64,000 bases of DNA from Diphasiastrum complanatum (lineage: Eukaryota > Streptophyta > Lycopodiopsida > Lycopodiales > Lycopodiaceae). The stretch spans positions 46,921,906-46,985,905 of the forward strand of contig CM055101.1 of assembly GCA_029204225.1 (NCBI GenBank), written 5' to 3'. The translations under genes were made by a program, and so were the position numbers. Below the pieces are notes generated by a model. The model searched no databases. It was not told the DNA's origin and saw only the letters and a list, made by a program, of their open reading frames with translations. Positions 10,433-20,922 of this stretch are shown here, in pieces (position 1 is the first letter of the stretch; each line of letters begins with the position of its first letter).

Positions 10433-12980
10433 TATGGCGCACATGCCTCAAGTGTGATGAGCAAAAGATACGTGAAAGACGCATTGTTAAAAATCATTTG
10501 TGGAAGTTTGGACGAAAAGAAGAAGGTGAACCATCGAATTTGAAAGATGTTGAGGTTTGTTAACTTTATATGATTGTTTTTTATTATAATCTTCATCAAT
10601 CTATTACATCACTTATGGAATTTGTTTCATGTATATAGTCGATAAATCGAATGCCATTCCACGGAGTTGATCCATTAGTGTTTAGTTACAATCAATGTCA
10701 AGTTTTAATAGAAATGAGAAAACAAAGAACAAAACAAATTCAAGAGACAAACACAATTGGAAAAAAGAGTAATCAACTTAATTCTAATGATAATAATAAT
10801 GAGGTGCAACACGATGATGAAGCAATGCACAACATATTTGAATCTTATTTTGAAACAAACGAGAATGACGCTATGCATGCATCTTCTAATGAAAACGGAG
10901 ATCACGAACAATTTGAGATGGATGAAGACGAGATTCTATTGCGCAAGGAGACAGACACTCCTTTGTATTCTGGAGCATCCATTTTGAGATTAGCTACGTC
11001 AATTCTTATTCTAAACAACATACAAATGGAGTGACCATAGTGTGACATCATTATTTGGGTACCTATCACATAACAAAACTATTGTACTTTATAGTGTATT
11101 TACATTAAGTTCATATTTTTTCTTTTCTAACAACTCACATTGCTCTTTTTTTAGATTGTTGCATCGAATACTTCCAAAAGAAAATGTGATACCTAAAACA
11201 CGAATTGGCATAAAAGACAACTCCGCAACTCGTAAAGATCTACAAGCGGGTCGATGTGAAAAGATCCTATTGGATTCAATACACCGAAGGTGGAGATGAG
11301 ATTCTACCTAGCGTGCCATGGATTCTTACAAAAGAGCAACTCTCATATGTTAAATGTGTCATAATAAAAATGAAAACTCCAACAGGCTATGCACATTCTT
11401 TATGCAAATCATTTACCAAAGATGGTAAATTAAGTGGATTGAAATCGCATGATTGGCATAAGATGTTGCAATTCATACTTCCACTTTCTATTCGAGGTCT
11501 CTTCAATGATGACGTACGAAATACGCTCCCAATTGCATCCTGCAAGTCCAAAAATGTGGTATGAAGAAGAAGATGAACGTGTTAAGGGTGAAGTACCACA
11601 AGGAAATGGTGTGCAAAAGAGACTTTCACCTCAATTAAAAGAGAAAATTGACACGTTCATATTATATAACTATGAACAAATGGAAAACTGGATTTCAAGG
11701 TATGAAGAAGCCAAAAATGAAAGAAACATAACATTGAAACGAAAAAGAAATATCAATCGAAGAAGAAGGAGAGCGTTGGAGAACGACGAACCTTTGGAGC
11801 CTTTACCTTCAAAATGCTCTCATGAATGGGTTTTTGAAATGATGCTAAAAGCATTCGAAAATGGAGAAGAAGTGACCAAATTAGAATGAGAATTTGTTCG
11901 TGGATGTGGACGGAAGGTTAGTGTAGTATTGTTTTTGTGAAGCTTTGTTTTTGTACTACTCAATATTTAATCGTATTTTTAATTACACATGTTTGTTTCT
12001 TTTTGTGTTTTAGTATATATTATACACGGCCATGTGGGCATATGGACATCATTATTGTGTTGAGAGAGTTGACAACAAGCGACGTACATATGATTGTGGT
12101 ATAATGGCCAAATTTTAACAAGAGAGTCATGTGAAAATTGTCAACATTTCCTAGCTAGTTTGAGGCCTAAATTGGCTAAAATTGTAAATAGTTTTGGTTC
12201 TGGAGTTTCACACGTGTGAACCAGGCCACAATGTTTTTATTTACTGTATTTTTTCAGTATGATGAAGTGTCAAACTTCATACCCTTCAAAATGAGACCAT
12301 TTTGATGTATTTTGGTCATATAAGCCATTTTTAGCTATTTTTCCTATATAGGGAATATCTAGGGTCAAGTACCTTCTAGAGAGAGGAGAGAGAGTCATCT
12401 TCCTCATCCATAAATAGTAGGGAAGTCGTGGAGAACAGGTTGGAGAAACCTTTTGTATGCTTCATTGAGATCAATAGATCATTGTCATTGTTTCTTCCTC
12501 CATTGAGAGCATTGTTGTGTGTATTGTCTTCAAGCTATTGTGTATGATCTTAGGTGCTTTCCAAAAGTGATAGGCTGATGTATTATGGACTGTATAATGC
12601 TATTTTGGGCCGCACTTGATGTTTATGGAAGTTTCCATTTGTGATAAATGCTTTTTGATCAAGTTCTTTGCATTCTAGGTAGCATAGAATGTGTTGCCAA
12701 TTCCTAGCTTATGTAGTTTGGAGTGCAAGCATTCAAGCCAATGATCTTGGAGTTTAGATCCACTTAGGATCTGTATTTTTCACAAGTCATTCTAGTGCGA
12801 GGGACCCTAATGTCATTTCGAGCGACCTAGACTATGTTGGCACATTGCAGCATATTTATGAAGTCGATTACAAGACTAACGACAAATACTTTATTTTTGA
12901 CGTAAAATGGTTTAAGGTAGTGGCAGAGTAGCACACCACGTGCTACCATTTTGTTGGAAGATGGGTGGAAGAAACTCGCA
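10433..12980 (+). pseudogene. CACTA (En/Spm) TNP2-type transposase, internally deleted and split by a solo LTR
   Basis: Plus-strand transposase gene with introns. Exon 10433-10554 has an N-terminal C-x2-C...H domain (WRTCLKCDEQK...KNHLWKFG). The exon from 10639 is acidic and ends with TDTPLYSGASILRLATSIL, as in TNP2 proteins. The next exon (about 11157) reads RLLHRILPKENVIPK and passes directly to RKDLQ, so the catalytic TNP2 core is missing. A DUF4218-like part follows (PWILTKEQLSYVKC, then LKSHDWHKMLQFILPLSIRG), then KRLSPQLKEKIDTFILYN and YDCGIMAKF near 12100. The reading frame resumes after the solo LTR at 12785 (DYVGTLQHIYEVDYKTNDK). Frameshifts lie near 11270 and 11540, with a TAA near 12117. 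It is non-autonomous. 12985-13320 holds nothing clear. Confidence 0.8.
12130..12784 (+). mobile_element. Solo LTR (655 bp) inserted in the CACTA transposase, TSD AGTCA
   Basis: The block begins TGTGAAAA and ends TTTTCACA, a perfect 8-bp terminal inverted repeat with TG...CA ends. It is flanked on both sides by AGTCA (12125-12129 and 12785-12789), a 5-bp target-site duplication typical of LTR integrases. Removing the LTR and one AGTCA restores an open transposase frame across the junction (QES before, HSSARDPN after). ATAAATAG near 12409 suggests plus orientation. The start TGTGAAAATTGTC is shared with the LTR ending at 51323, so it belongs to or near that copia family. The solo state implies recombination between two LTRs. 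Confidence 0.85.
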
Positions 12981-13320
12981 AAACAGGCAAAAAATTAACT
13001 TGCGGAATGTCAAAACCCCCTCTTTATCTCTCACAATTTGCAGTTAAGAAAAAGAAAAAATATTAATTGTGGAACATTCATGAAGACAATGATGAAACAT
13101 AGTTACGTGCATACATGTGTACCTGCCGAAGTTCCAATGTTGTGAATTTTGATGCAAAAAAACTAGCATTAGCCTCTCCCAGCTTTCAAAAAAAGTAAAG
13201 TACATTGCACAATTCGGTCTTCACATAAGCTTTCTTGTTCAATCTCCTAAGAGACATAAAACCAATCAAACATCATACATAAATGCTAACATTGTTCAAA
13301 GTATTGCTATTCAAAATAAT

Positions 13321-14400
13321 TTGCCAAGTTTGATGGATCTTCAAGAGATCTTGATCAATGAGGAATATAGGCTTCAAGCAAGAGATGGATCTACATCAAC
13401 ACTTCAAGAGGATGCTATGTTCACAAAGGGCAAATTCAAGGGCAAAACCAAAAGTAAATGGTCTAAAGGACAAGATCAAGTGGATGCTTCTTCAAGTGGC
13501 AAAAAGAAGGATAGATCAAAACTCAAGTGCTTCTATTGTGGCATCAAAGGACACTTTGCAAGTGAGTTCTACAAGAAGAAGAGAGATCAAGGAGACAAGC
13601 AAGGTAATCTTGCTCCTGATGAGGATGGTTTGGATGTTCAAGATGCAAATGATGATGCTTTTGTGATGTCTTCATGTATGCTTGTTAATGATGGAGATCT
13701 AGATCCTTGGTGGATTTATAGTGAAGCAAGTTCACACATGACCTTTCACAAAGAGTACTTCACTTCTTTGTTGGCATATGGAGATGACAAGAGGGTGATC
13801 TACACGACCAATGATGGTGAGTGTGCAATCAAAGGGATTGGCACAATTCCTATTTCTCTGTCTACAAATAGGAATGTTCATTTGGAGGATGTCTTGTCTA
13901 TTCCATTTATTACCAAGAGTTTACTTAGTGTGAGTCAAATGCTAAGTAAAGGCCTCAAGGTGGAGTTTGATGGAGATGCTTGTTTGATCAAAAGGAAGGA
14001 TGTCTTGATTGGAAAAGGTAAAACGCAAGGGAAGTTGTTCAAACTTGATGCTTGTGTTATTGCTAACCAAGTTGGATGTGTTTCAAGGGAGCAAATTTCT
14101 ATTCAAGAGGTTTGGCACAAGAGGATGGGACACCTCAACTTCAAGTCACTGGAGGTAATGGCAAGGAAGAAGGTTGTGATTGGTCTTCCAAGTTCCTTAA
14201 GTAATGTCAAGCATGTTTGTGAGTCTTGTGCTTTGTCTAAGTCACATAGACTACCTTATACTAGATCTATATCTAGATCTACAAAACCTTTTCAACTTGT
14301 ACATTCAGATATTCATGGATTTACTACAATTAGCAATAGTGGAGGTAAGATGTATGTAACATTCATTGATGATTTTAGTAGAAAGAGCAAGGATGAAGTG
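13321..14400 (+). pseudogene. Ty1/copia family B, copy B1: gag end, zinc knuckle, protease, integrase start
   Basis: A long open frame (399 codons in its ORF), but it encodes a broken protein. It starts within Gag (PSLMDLQEILINEEYRLQAR). The zinc knuckle reads CFYCGIKGHFASEF, with the last Cys replaced by Phe; the minus-strand copy at 41.9 kb keeps Cys. The protease active site, normally D-S-G-A, reads Y-S-E-A in WWIYSEASSHMTFHKEYF, so the catalytic Asp is lost. GAG_pre-integrase (VWHKRMGHLNFKS) and the integrase start (FQLVHSDIHGF, FIDDFSR) follow. An 8-9 codon deletion after FIDDFSR precedes the break at ~14400, where an unrelated LTR begins. There is no initiator region, so it is a 5'- and 3'-truncated relic. 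Confidence 0.85.
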
Positions 14401-14402
14401 TG

Positions 14403-15358
14403 TGGACATTGCCAGCTGAATCACTCCTACAATTCTCCAGAATGTAGTCAAGCACTACTGATCTACGTTTATAAAATTAAAGCAGCATTCAACATAGTTT
14501 CAACCAAGGTGCGGAATTAAAATGAACAAGAAAACTCAGACATACGAGTAACAGCAGACGCATTTGCATTTGAGATCAGACACAATAAGAGAAATTATCT
14601 ATATTGATCTTCCTCTAATTTCTTCAAGCACTGCATGCAAATTCAGGCAGTGCGTTGGCGTGGGAGAAACATGGTTCTCTCACGAGTAATCGTCTCATTT
14701 TACTAGCAGACAGTTGGATCTCTATGGATCCTGATCACAGAGCTTGTCTCGCACGTAGGCGGACTTGTTGTCTGTATTTTGTCTTGATTGCTTACTAGCA
14801 TCAGACTACTACATTACATTGTATGTGTATTATGTTGATCTATATATCAAGTATCATCCAGTAAGTATACTCGCTCTATGTAAATTTGAGATTAGAGTGA
14901 TTAAGCATCTACAACTAATCAGAGAATTACAAGAGTGGCAGATTAGCCACAACCTAAAATGTATTTGCTGACGTCATACCATCAGATCAAATATCTGTAC
15001 TTCTGGGTACTTGCATGATCTTCTTGGTACTCTTTGGAGCGTGGAGGGCAGGAGAAGGTTTCGTTTCCGTCGTTGGTCATTTTGGCCATTTGCCTAATCT
15101 CATATTGGACCGCAAAAGATTCTCGTGCCAGATTGCAAAAGATTCTCGTTCATGAATATTTCATGTTTGTGAACCGTTTGTCTTCGTTTGCTTTGACTTT
15201 CATGTTCGTGAACAGTTCGTCTTTGTTTCCTTTGACTTTCGTGTTCACGAAACTTTTCATGCTTTGTGTTTCCTGATTTTTATGTTCGTGAACATCTTGG
15301 TCAGGATGAGGGTTGAAAGCTAGCAAGGCTTTGTAGTTAGAAACATTTCGTTTCTTCA
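14403..15358 (-). repeat. 3' LTR of copia A2
   Basis: On the minus strand this begins TGAAGAAACGAAATG directly after the polypurine tract and runs parallel to the A3 5' LTR (19845-20770) through the shared CTAACTACAAAGCCTTGC, GTATGACGTCAGCA and CTCGTGAGAGAACC blocks. Compared with A3 it lacks about the last 70 bp, so its far end is truncated where it meets copia B1. Near 15149-15292 it has a tandem set of ~40-bp units, each with a TTCnnGAA palindrome. It also carries a ~100-bp segment near 14760-14870 that is absent from A3 but present in the 17.6-18.0 kb fragment. Confidence 0.85.
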
Positions 15359-15371
15359 GCTCCCTCTCAAA
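15359..15371 (-). other. Polypurine tract of copia A2
   Basis: The minus strand reads TTTGAGAGGGAGC immediately before the LTR start at 15358. It is identical to the tract of A3 and is the plus-strand DNA priming site of this element. Confidence 0.8.
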
Positions 15372-17611
15372 GCATGATAGTTTTACGATTCCGAGACTAC
15401 TCCTCGTCTCTCAAAGAGTCCTTTGTCCAGGGCTTTAGTGAAGATTTCAGCAACCATGTCTTTCGTTCCAATGAAGGTGGTCTACAGTATCTTCTTTTCA
15501 ATTAGATATCTGATCAAGTGGTACTTGATCGCAATGTGTTTTGTTCTGGAATGGAACATGTGATCTTTTGTTAGGTGTATTGCAGAGGTGTTGTCCATCT
15601 GCACGACCAGGGGCTCGTTTCTTGTTTTGCCCAATTCATCCAGGAATTGCCTTAGCCAGATTATTTCATTGGCCATCTTTGTTGCTGCAACATATTCTGC
15701 TTCGCATGATGACTGGGCTACAATAGTCTGCTTCTTGCTGACCGAGAACTACTGCTTCTGATGCGATGGTCCATCCTCCCGAGATGCTTTTACAGTCGTC
15801 CTTGAGAGATGCCCAGCTAGCGTCGCTATAGGAACGTATCCTGAAACTTGCACCATGACAATAACACAAGCCATAATCTCTCGTTAATTGAAGATACTGC
15901 AAAATTCATTTTGCAATCTTCCAATGTGTCGAGCCTGGATTCATATAGAATTGGCTCATCCTGAATACTGCATAAGCAATATCAGGACGTGTGTTGTCAG
16001 CAAGGTACATCAATGATCCTATTAGCTTCCCAAATCCACGATCTTGAAATATTTCGAGATGTCTGTCTTTACTTCAGCAATTAGCTGCTCACTCCTGCAA
16101 AGTATTAGAGTGTCATCCACATATACAGCCACTATGATGATCTGCCCATCTATAACTCTGACATATACATTGGAATCAGCCAACAGAGGCTTGAATCCTA
16201 ATGATTTCAGGGCTTGATCTTTCTTCTTGTACCATTGTAGGGCTGATTGTTTCAAACCGTAGATGCTTCTATGCATTCTGCATGCATAATCAGGAAGTGA
16301 ATTTGAGACATATCACGGGGGTTGATCCATGTAGATCTCTTCGTCTAATTCGCCATGCAAGAAGACTGTCTTCTCATCCACAATGTGGATCTCGAGGTCA
16401 TAAGCTACTGCATATGCAAATAACAGACATAGGGACGAATGTTTGACAACTAGAGAGGAGGTTTTAGAGTAGTCAATACCATATCTCTGAGAAAAATCTT
16501 TTGCTACCAGTCTTGCCTTGTATTTTGTCAAATTTCCATCTGGTTCGTATTTGAGTTTGAAGACCCATTTGCATTTGACAGTCTTGCGCTTTTGTGGTAA
16601 TGGCTCCAACGTCCATACCTGGTTCTTCCTTATGGACTCCATCTCTTTGTTCATGGCTTGATCCATCTGTCCTTTTCTAGACCTTAAATTGCCTCCTCGA
16701 AAGTCTGTGGTTTGCCACTGAACCCGTAGAACTCTTTTGATGTCGAAGCTGAGCTGCCTAGCACATATCTTGCTGGTGCTTTTCATGGTCTTGTCGACCT
16801 TCTGGGAGGTGCTCTTGGAACAACTATGCCTTTGCCCTTGTCTGCTCTGCTTGGTCCGGAATCGTTTTGGTTTACAGGAACTACAACAGCAGGTTGCCTC
16901 TCGAATCTTATTTCGTGAGATTCGTCATTCGAATGGGAGACGACTCAAAAATCATTATTTTCGGGTTCGTCTTCTGCTCCCTCTATCGTTAGCGGTAGGT
17001 CATAGTACTATCTCTCCAGAACTTCATAACTAACAGGATTGTCATTGGCCATTGTTTTGCTCTCATCGAATCTGACATCTCTCACTGTTTTCATAGTGTT
17101 CGTGCCTGGCATGTAGACTCTGTAGTATGACGAATTGTTGTCATAACCTACTAGAAATCCTTGCTCAGCTTTCTCATCAAGCTTCTTTCGAAGCTTATCA
17201 AAAATATGTGCATAAGCTGCACAGCCAAAGATTCTGACGTGAGACAGGTTGGGCTTTCTACCCCACCATAGCTCATGTGTGAGGAACACCAGACTTGCCT
17301 GTTCTAATCTGGATCTATGCGGCTATAGCTACTGCTTCAGCCCATAGTGCCCTTGGAGCTTTCGAGTAGGCCATCATGCATCTGGCTGCTTCCATCAGGG
17401 TCCTGTTCTTTCGTTCAGCAACACCCATTGTGTTGTGGTGTGTAGGCTGTAGTTCTTTTGTGAATGATGCCACGATCATTGCAGAAGTCAGTGAAGCGAT
17501 TTGAGATATATTTGCCGCCTTGATCTATTTTGATCTGCTTCACTTTGATGCATGTACATCTCTTAGCCCAATTCACATATTCTATGAATTTATCTAGTGC
17601 TTCATATTTAT
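15372..17611 (-). pseudogene. Ty1/copia family A, copy A2: integrase, RT, RNase H
   Basis: Minus-strand pol. From high to low coordinates: the integrase piece with GGKYISN and TPQHNG (~17.4 kb), ELWWGRKPNLSHVRIFGCAAY at 17.28 kb, the RT start (RKGQMDQAMNKEMESIRKNQ, ~16.7 kb), KWVFKLKYEPDGNLTKYKAR, GELDEEIYMDQPP, SIYGLKQSALQWYKKKDQAL, catalytic YVDD (AVYVDDTLILCRSE, ~16.13 kb), and RNase H with SYSDASWASLKDD and HIAIKYHLIR. Gag, protease and the integrase N-half are absent; the integrase is joined directly to an LTR fragment at ~17612. Frame breaks lie near 15670, 15905, 16310 and 17010. The integrase Glu region ends in a stop (TPQHNGCC). Confidence 0.9.
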
Positions 17612-18030
17612 CTAGTGCGTTGGCATGGGAGAAACACGGTTCTCTCACGAGTAATCATCTCGCTTTACTAGCAGACAGTTGGATCTCTATGGATCCTAAT
17701 CACATAGCTCGTCTCGCACGCAGGCGGACTTGTTGTCTATATTTCATCTTGATTGCTTACTAAAATCAGACTACTACATTACACTGTATGTGTATTATGT
17801 TGATCCATATGTCAAATATCATCCAGTAAGTATAGTCGCTGTATGTAAATTTGAGATTAGAGTGATTAAGCATCTACAACTAATCAGGGAATTACAAGAG
17901 TGGCAGATTAGCCACAACCTAAAATGTATCTGCTGACGCCATACCATCAAATCAGATATCTGTACTTCTGGGTACTTGCATGATCTTGTTGGTACTCTTT
18001 GGAGCGTGGAGGGCAGGAGAAGGTTTCGTT
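17612..18030 (-). repeat. Internal fragment of family A LTR fused to integrase
   Basis: About 419 bp nearly identical to 14640-15065, in the same orientation, covering the middle of the family A LTR. It borders the integrase of A2 at ~17612 and stops abruptly at ~18030. By position it is what remains of the A2 5' LTR after a deletion that removed the LTR end, PBS, gag and protease. A short tandem repeat in the joined frame (LDKYEALDK) lies at the join. Confidence 0.8.
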
Positions 18031-18149
18031 TCATTTTCAAAGTTCATTAGTCTAAATTTCATTTGAATAAACACTTTTTTAAAGTGTGGAAAAGTTAGAA
18101 TGCGAGTTTGAGTAGATTCAATTTGAATAGTTGGGTACATTGAATCTAG

Positions 18150-18610
18150 ACCCAAAATTAGTAGGGTTAGCATTTTGGTGGGAAAGCCAAGTGGCCAAAT
18201 AGGGATTGGACCTATTATAAAAAGATGTAACTCGTGGAGGGAGCAATCTTCTCTCTTCTCTATCTCATTTCATGCTTATACATGGTTCTCTTGGGTTCTA
18301 CTATCCATTGGTGCACTATCTTGGTGATTGCTTGCAATTCTATGTGTAGAATAATCTATATTTGCTATTTTTGGATTCACACGTGTGAAATAAAGTAGCT
18401 TGCTGGTTTTGTACGGACAACAACAATACTTTTTCATTTCATTCAAGTTTGATTAAGTTCTATTGGTGTTTGCATCTCATTTGTGTGTAGATGCTGATTT
18501 TTCTACATTGGTGAGATTGGTAGTGTATTTCTCTTTCTAAAGATCATTCAAGTAGATTGGATCTTAAGGATCTGAAATCTTTCACACTACCCTTTCAAAA
18601 TTAGCAATAC
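18150..18610 (+). repeat. LTR-like block shared with 42.95-43.43 kb
   Basis: Non-coding DNA matching 43040-43434 in the same orientation (shared runs include CATGCTTATACATGGTTCTC and ACTATCCATTGGTGCACTAT). It contains TATAAAAAG near 18216 and the palindrome TTCACACGTGTGAA at 18376-18389. No PBS follows. The promoter-like layout and two copies suggest an LTR of another copia family. Confidence 0.55.
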
Positions 18611-19844
18611 AATTGCAAGATCGAATCCGGCCTAGATATGCGAAGCATGCCTACGTGCATCATTACATGGCTAGCCTCGCTCTTCAGTTCTTGCCAGTTT
18701 CTTTACTATACTATAGTGTCGGCAATCTCAATTTTAGGAAATAGGTTCAGACCGGGTTTCTATAAGAACCGACGGTTCCTATAAATGGTTCCCAATATAT
18801 ACTATTTTTATAAAAATTAATAAAAAATCATTTTAAAAATAATTATTGCTAAAAGCCATTAATGAATGTTAGGTTTTGTACGGTGAATTGATACTTGGGT
18901 TATACCCCCTCCAAGGCTCAAAGGGACCCGATGGTTCTCAACCGTGGCCGGTTCTTAGAAAGGAACATATCCACCGATTCTACACATAAGCCGGTTTAGG
19001 GTAACAAGTGTACCCACCGGTCAGGGTCTTAATTAGAATCGGGTTGATAAGCGGGTTGAGAACCGAAAATAAAAAATCGTTACCCGGCCAACACTGGTCG
19101 CCCAAGAATAGTGGTTGGATGTCAAATACATTTTCAAAGAGGAAAGAAGAGTGGGTGATGAAATCAAGGAACGTACCTGCTGCCTTTGTCCTCTCCCTTG
19201 TTTGTTGATCCTTGCTCACCCACTTTATCCTCCTTGCTCTCCTTATTCTCCTCACATTTGAGTGCTCCTCTTGCTTATCTTGCTATTGCTCTTTGCTTTC
19301 TCCTCTTGCATTTTGCTTGTTCTTCTTGCTCCTCTTGCACTTTGCTTGTTGCCCTTGCTCTTCCTCTTAGCTTACTCCTTGCAAAATCAAATGTGGGAGG
19401 TCAAGAAAGAAAGTGAAAGTAGAGGATGGAGGCTTTTTGATATGTTGGATACAAAATAATCTCATTTCTCACTCTCTCTTTCTCTAGCATCATAGTATCC
19501 ATCTCAATGTGATTTCAGTTTGGTTTTATTGACACCACATTTTCTATGTAGGCTTATTTTTTAGGCAAAGGAGTAGGTGGATGCAATTTTTTAACCGATA
19601 GGTCAAAAAGGCCGTCGAAATAGGCGGATCTGCAGTATTTGCTATTCCGAAGGCTATTCTAGGTGAGGGTGCTGGGTGAGGACGATGTAGACCCTTAGTC
19701 CAGGGTGCTGTTGATCCAGACTTCTAGAGAGTCAAAATACCCATTAAATATACGAATCTGTTTGATTTGTTAAATCAGCGCCTATTTTGATGGCTATTCC
19801 GATGCCAGATCTTGGCAATCCAATTTTTTGGTGGATATGCTAGA
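18611..19844. other. Gene-free stretch with GGTTCT/CCGG-rich and low-complexity parts
   Basis: No gene is recognised. 18740-19100 repeats short AACCG/CGGTTCT words in both orientations, as in some non-autonomous TEs. 19215-19380 is a CTTGCTCCTCTTGC-rich low-complexity tract whose Leu-rich reading frames are not credible genes. Confidence 0.4.
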
Positions 19845-20770
19845 TGAAAAATCGAAATGTTTCTAACTACAAAGCCTTGCTAGCTTTCAACCCTCAGCCT
19901 GACGAAGATGTTCACGAACACGAAAGTCAGGAGACACGAAGCACGAAAAGTTTTGTGAACACAAAAGTTAAAGAAAACAAAGACAAATGGTTCGCGGACA
20001 CGGAAATCAAAGTAGACGAAGATGAACGGTTTGCGAACACGAAAGATTCACGAACGAGAATCTTTTGCGGTCCAATACGAGTTTAGGAAAACGACCAAAA
20101 TGAAACCAACAACGGAAACAAAACCTTCTCCTGTCTTCCACGCTCCAAAGAGTACCAGCAAGATCATGCAAGTACCCAAAAGTATAGATATCTGATCTGA
20201 TGGTATGACGTCAGCAGATACATTTTAGGTTGTGGCTAATCTGCCACTCTTGTAATTCTCTGATTAGTTGTAGATGCTTAATCACTCTAATCTCATATTT
20301 ACATAGAGCGACTATACTTACTTGGACAACAAGTCCGCCTGCATGTGAGACGAGCTTTGTGATCAAGATCCATAGAGATCCAACTGTCCGCTAGTAAAGC
20401 GAGACAATTACTCGTGAGAGAACCGTGTTTCTCCCATGCCAATGCACTGCATGGATTTGCTTGTAGTGCTTGAAGAAATCAGACAAAGATCAATATAGAT
20501 AATTTCTCTTGTTGTGTCTGATCTCTAATGCAAATGTGTCTGCTGTTACTCGTATGTCTAAGTTTCTTGTTCATTTTAATTCTGCACCATGGTTGAAATT
20601 AAGTTGAATGCTGCATTAATTTTATAAACGTAGATCAGCAATGCCTGACTACATTCTAGAGGATTGTAAGAGTGATTCAGCTGGCAGTGTCCAGCGATCA
20701 CATCTGAACTCCATCCGAGTTGCAAGAGGATCGTGGTTCCTTTGCGAAAGCTTTGCGATTCTGATTCTCA
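19845..20770 (+). repeat. 5' LTR of copia A3 (926 bp)
   Basis: Starts TGAAAAATCGAAATG and ends TTCTCA four bases before the PBS. It aligns with the A2 3' LTR (14403-15358, minus) and with the first ~95 bp of the A3 3' LTR. Perfect TTCnnGAA palindromes lie at 19911-19918 and 20047-20054, with degenerate ones between. TG...CA ends and the adjoining PBS support the limits. Confidence 0.85.
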
Positions 20771-20774
20771 TCAG

Positions 20775-20786
20775 TGGTATCAGAGC
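20775..20786 (+). promoter_or_regulatory. Primer-binding site of copia A3
   Basis: TGGTATCAGAGC, initiator-Met tRNA type, four bases after the LTR end. The same 12 bases recur at 20808-20819 because a 33-bp segment including GATTCTCATC and the PBS is tandemly duplicated. Confidence 0.9.
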
Positions 20787-20922
20787 ATATCACACGATTC
20801 TCATCTGTGGTATCAGAGCAGGTCATCCTATCATATTCTGACATAGCCAAGAAGCTAGTAGATCTAAGAGGCCAAGCATTCAAACAAACAACCATCAACA
20901 AGGGAATAGACTCCAAGAATCA

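Noticed and set aside
19186-19459. Leu-rich membrane-like peptides
   Set aside because: They come from a CTTGCTCCTCTTGC low-complexity tract, in two frames at once, with no start context or conservation.
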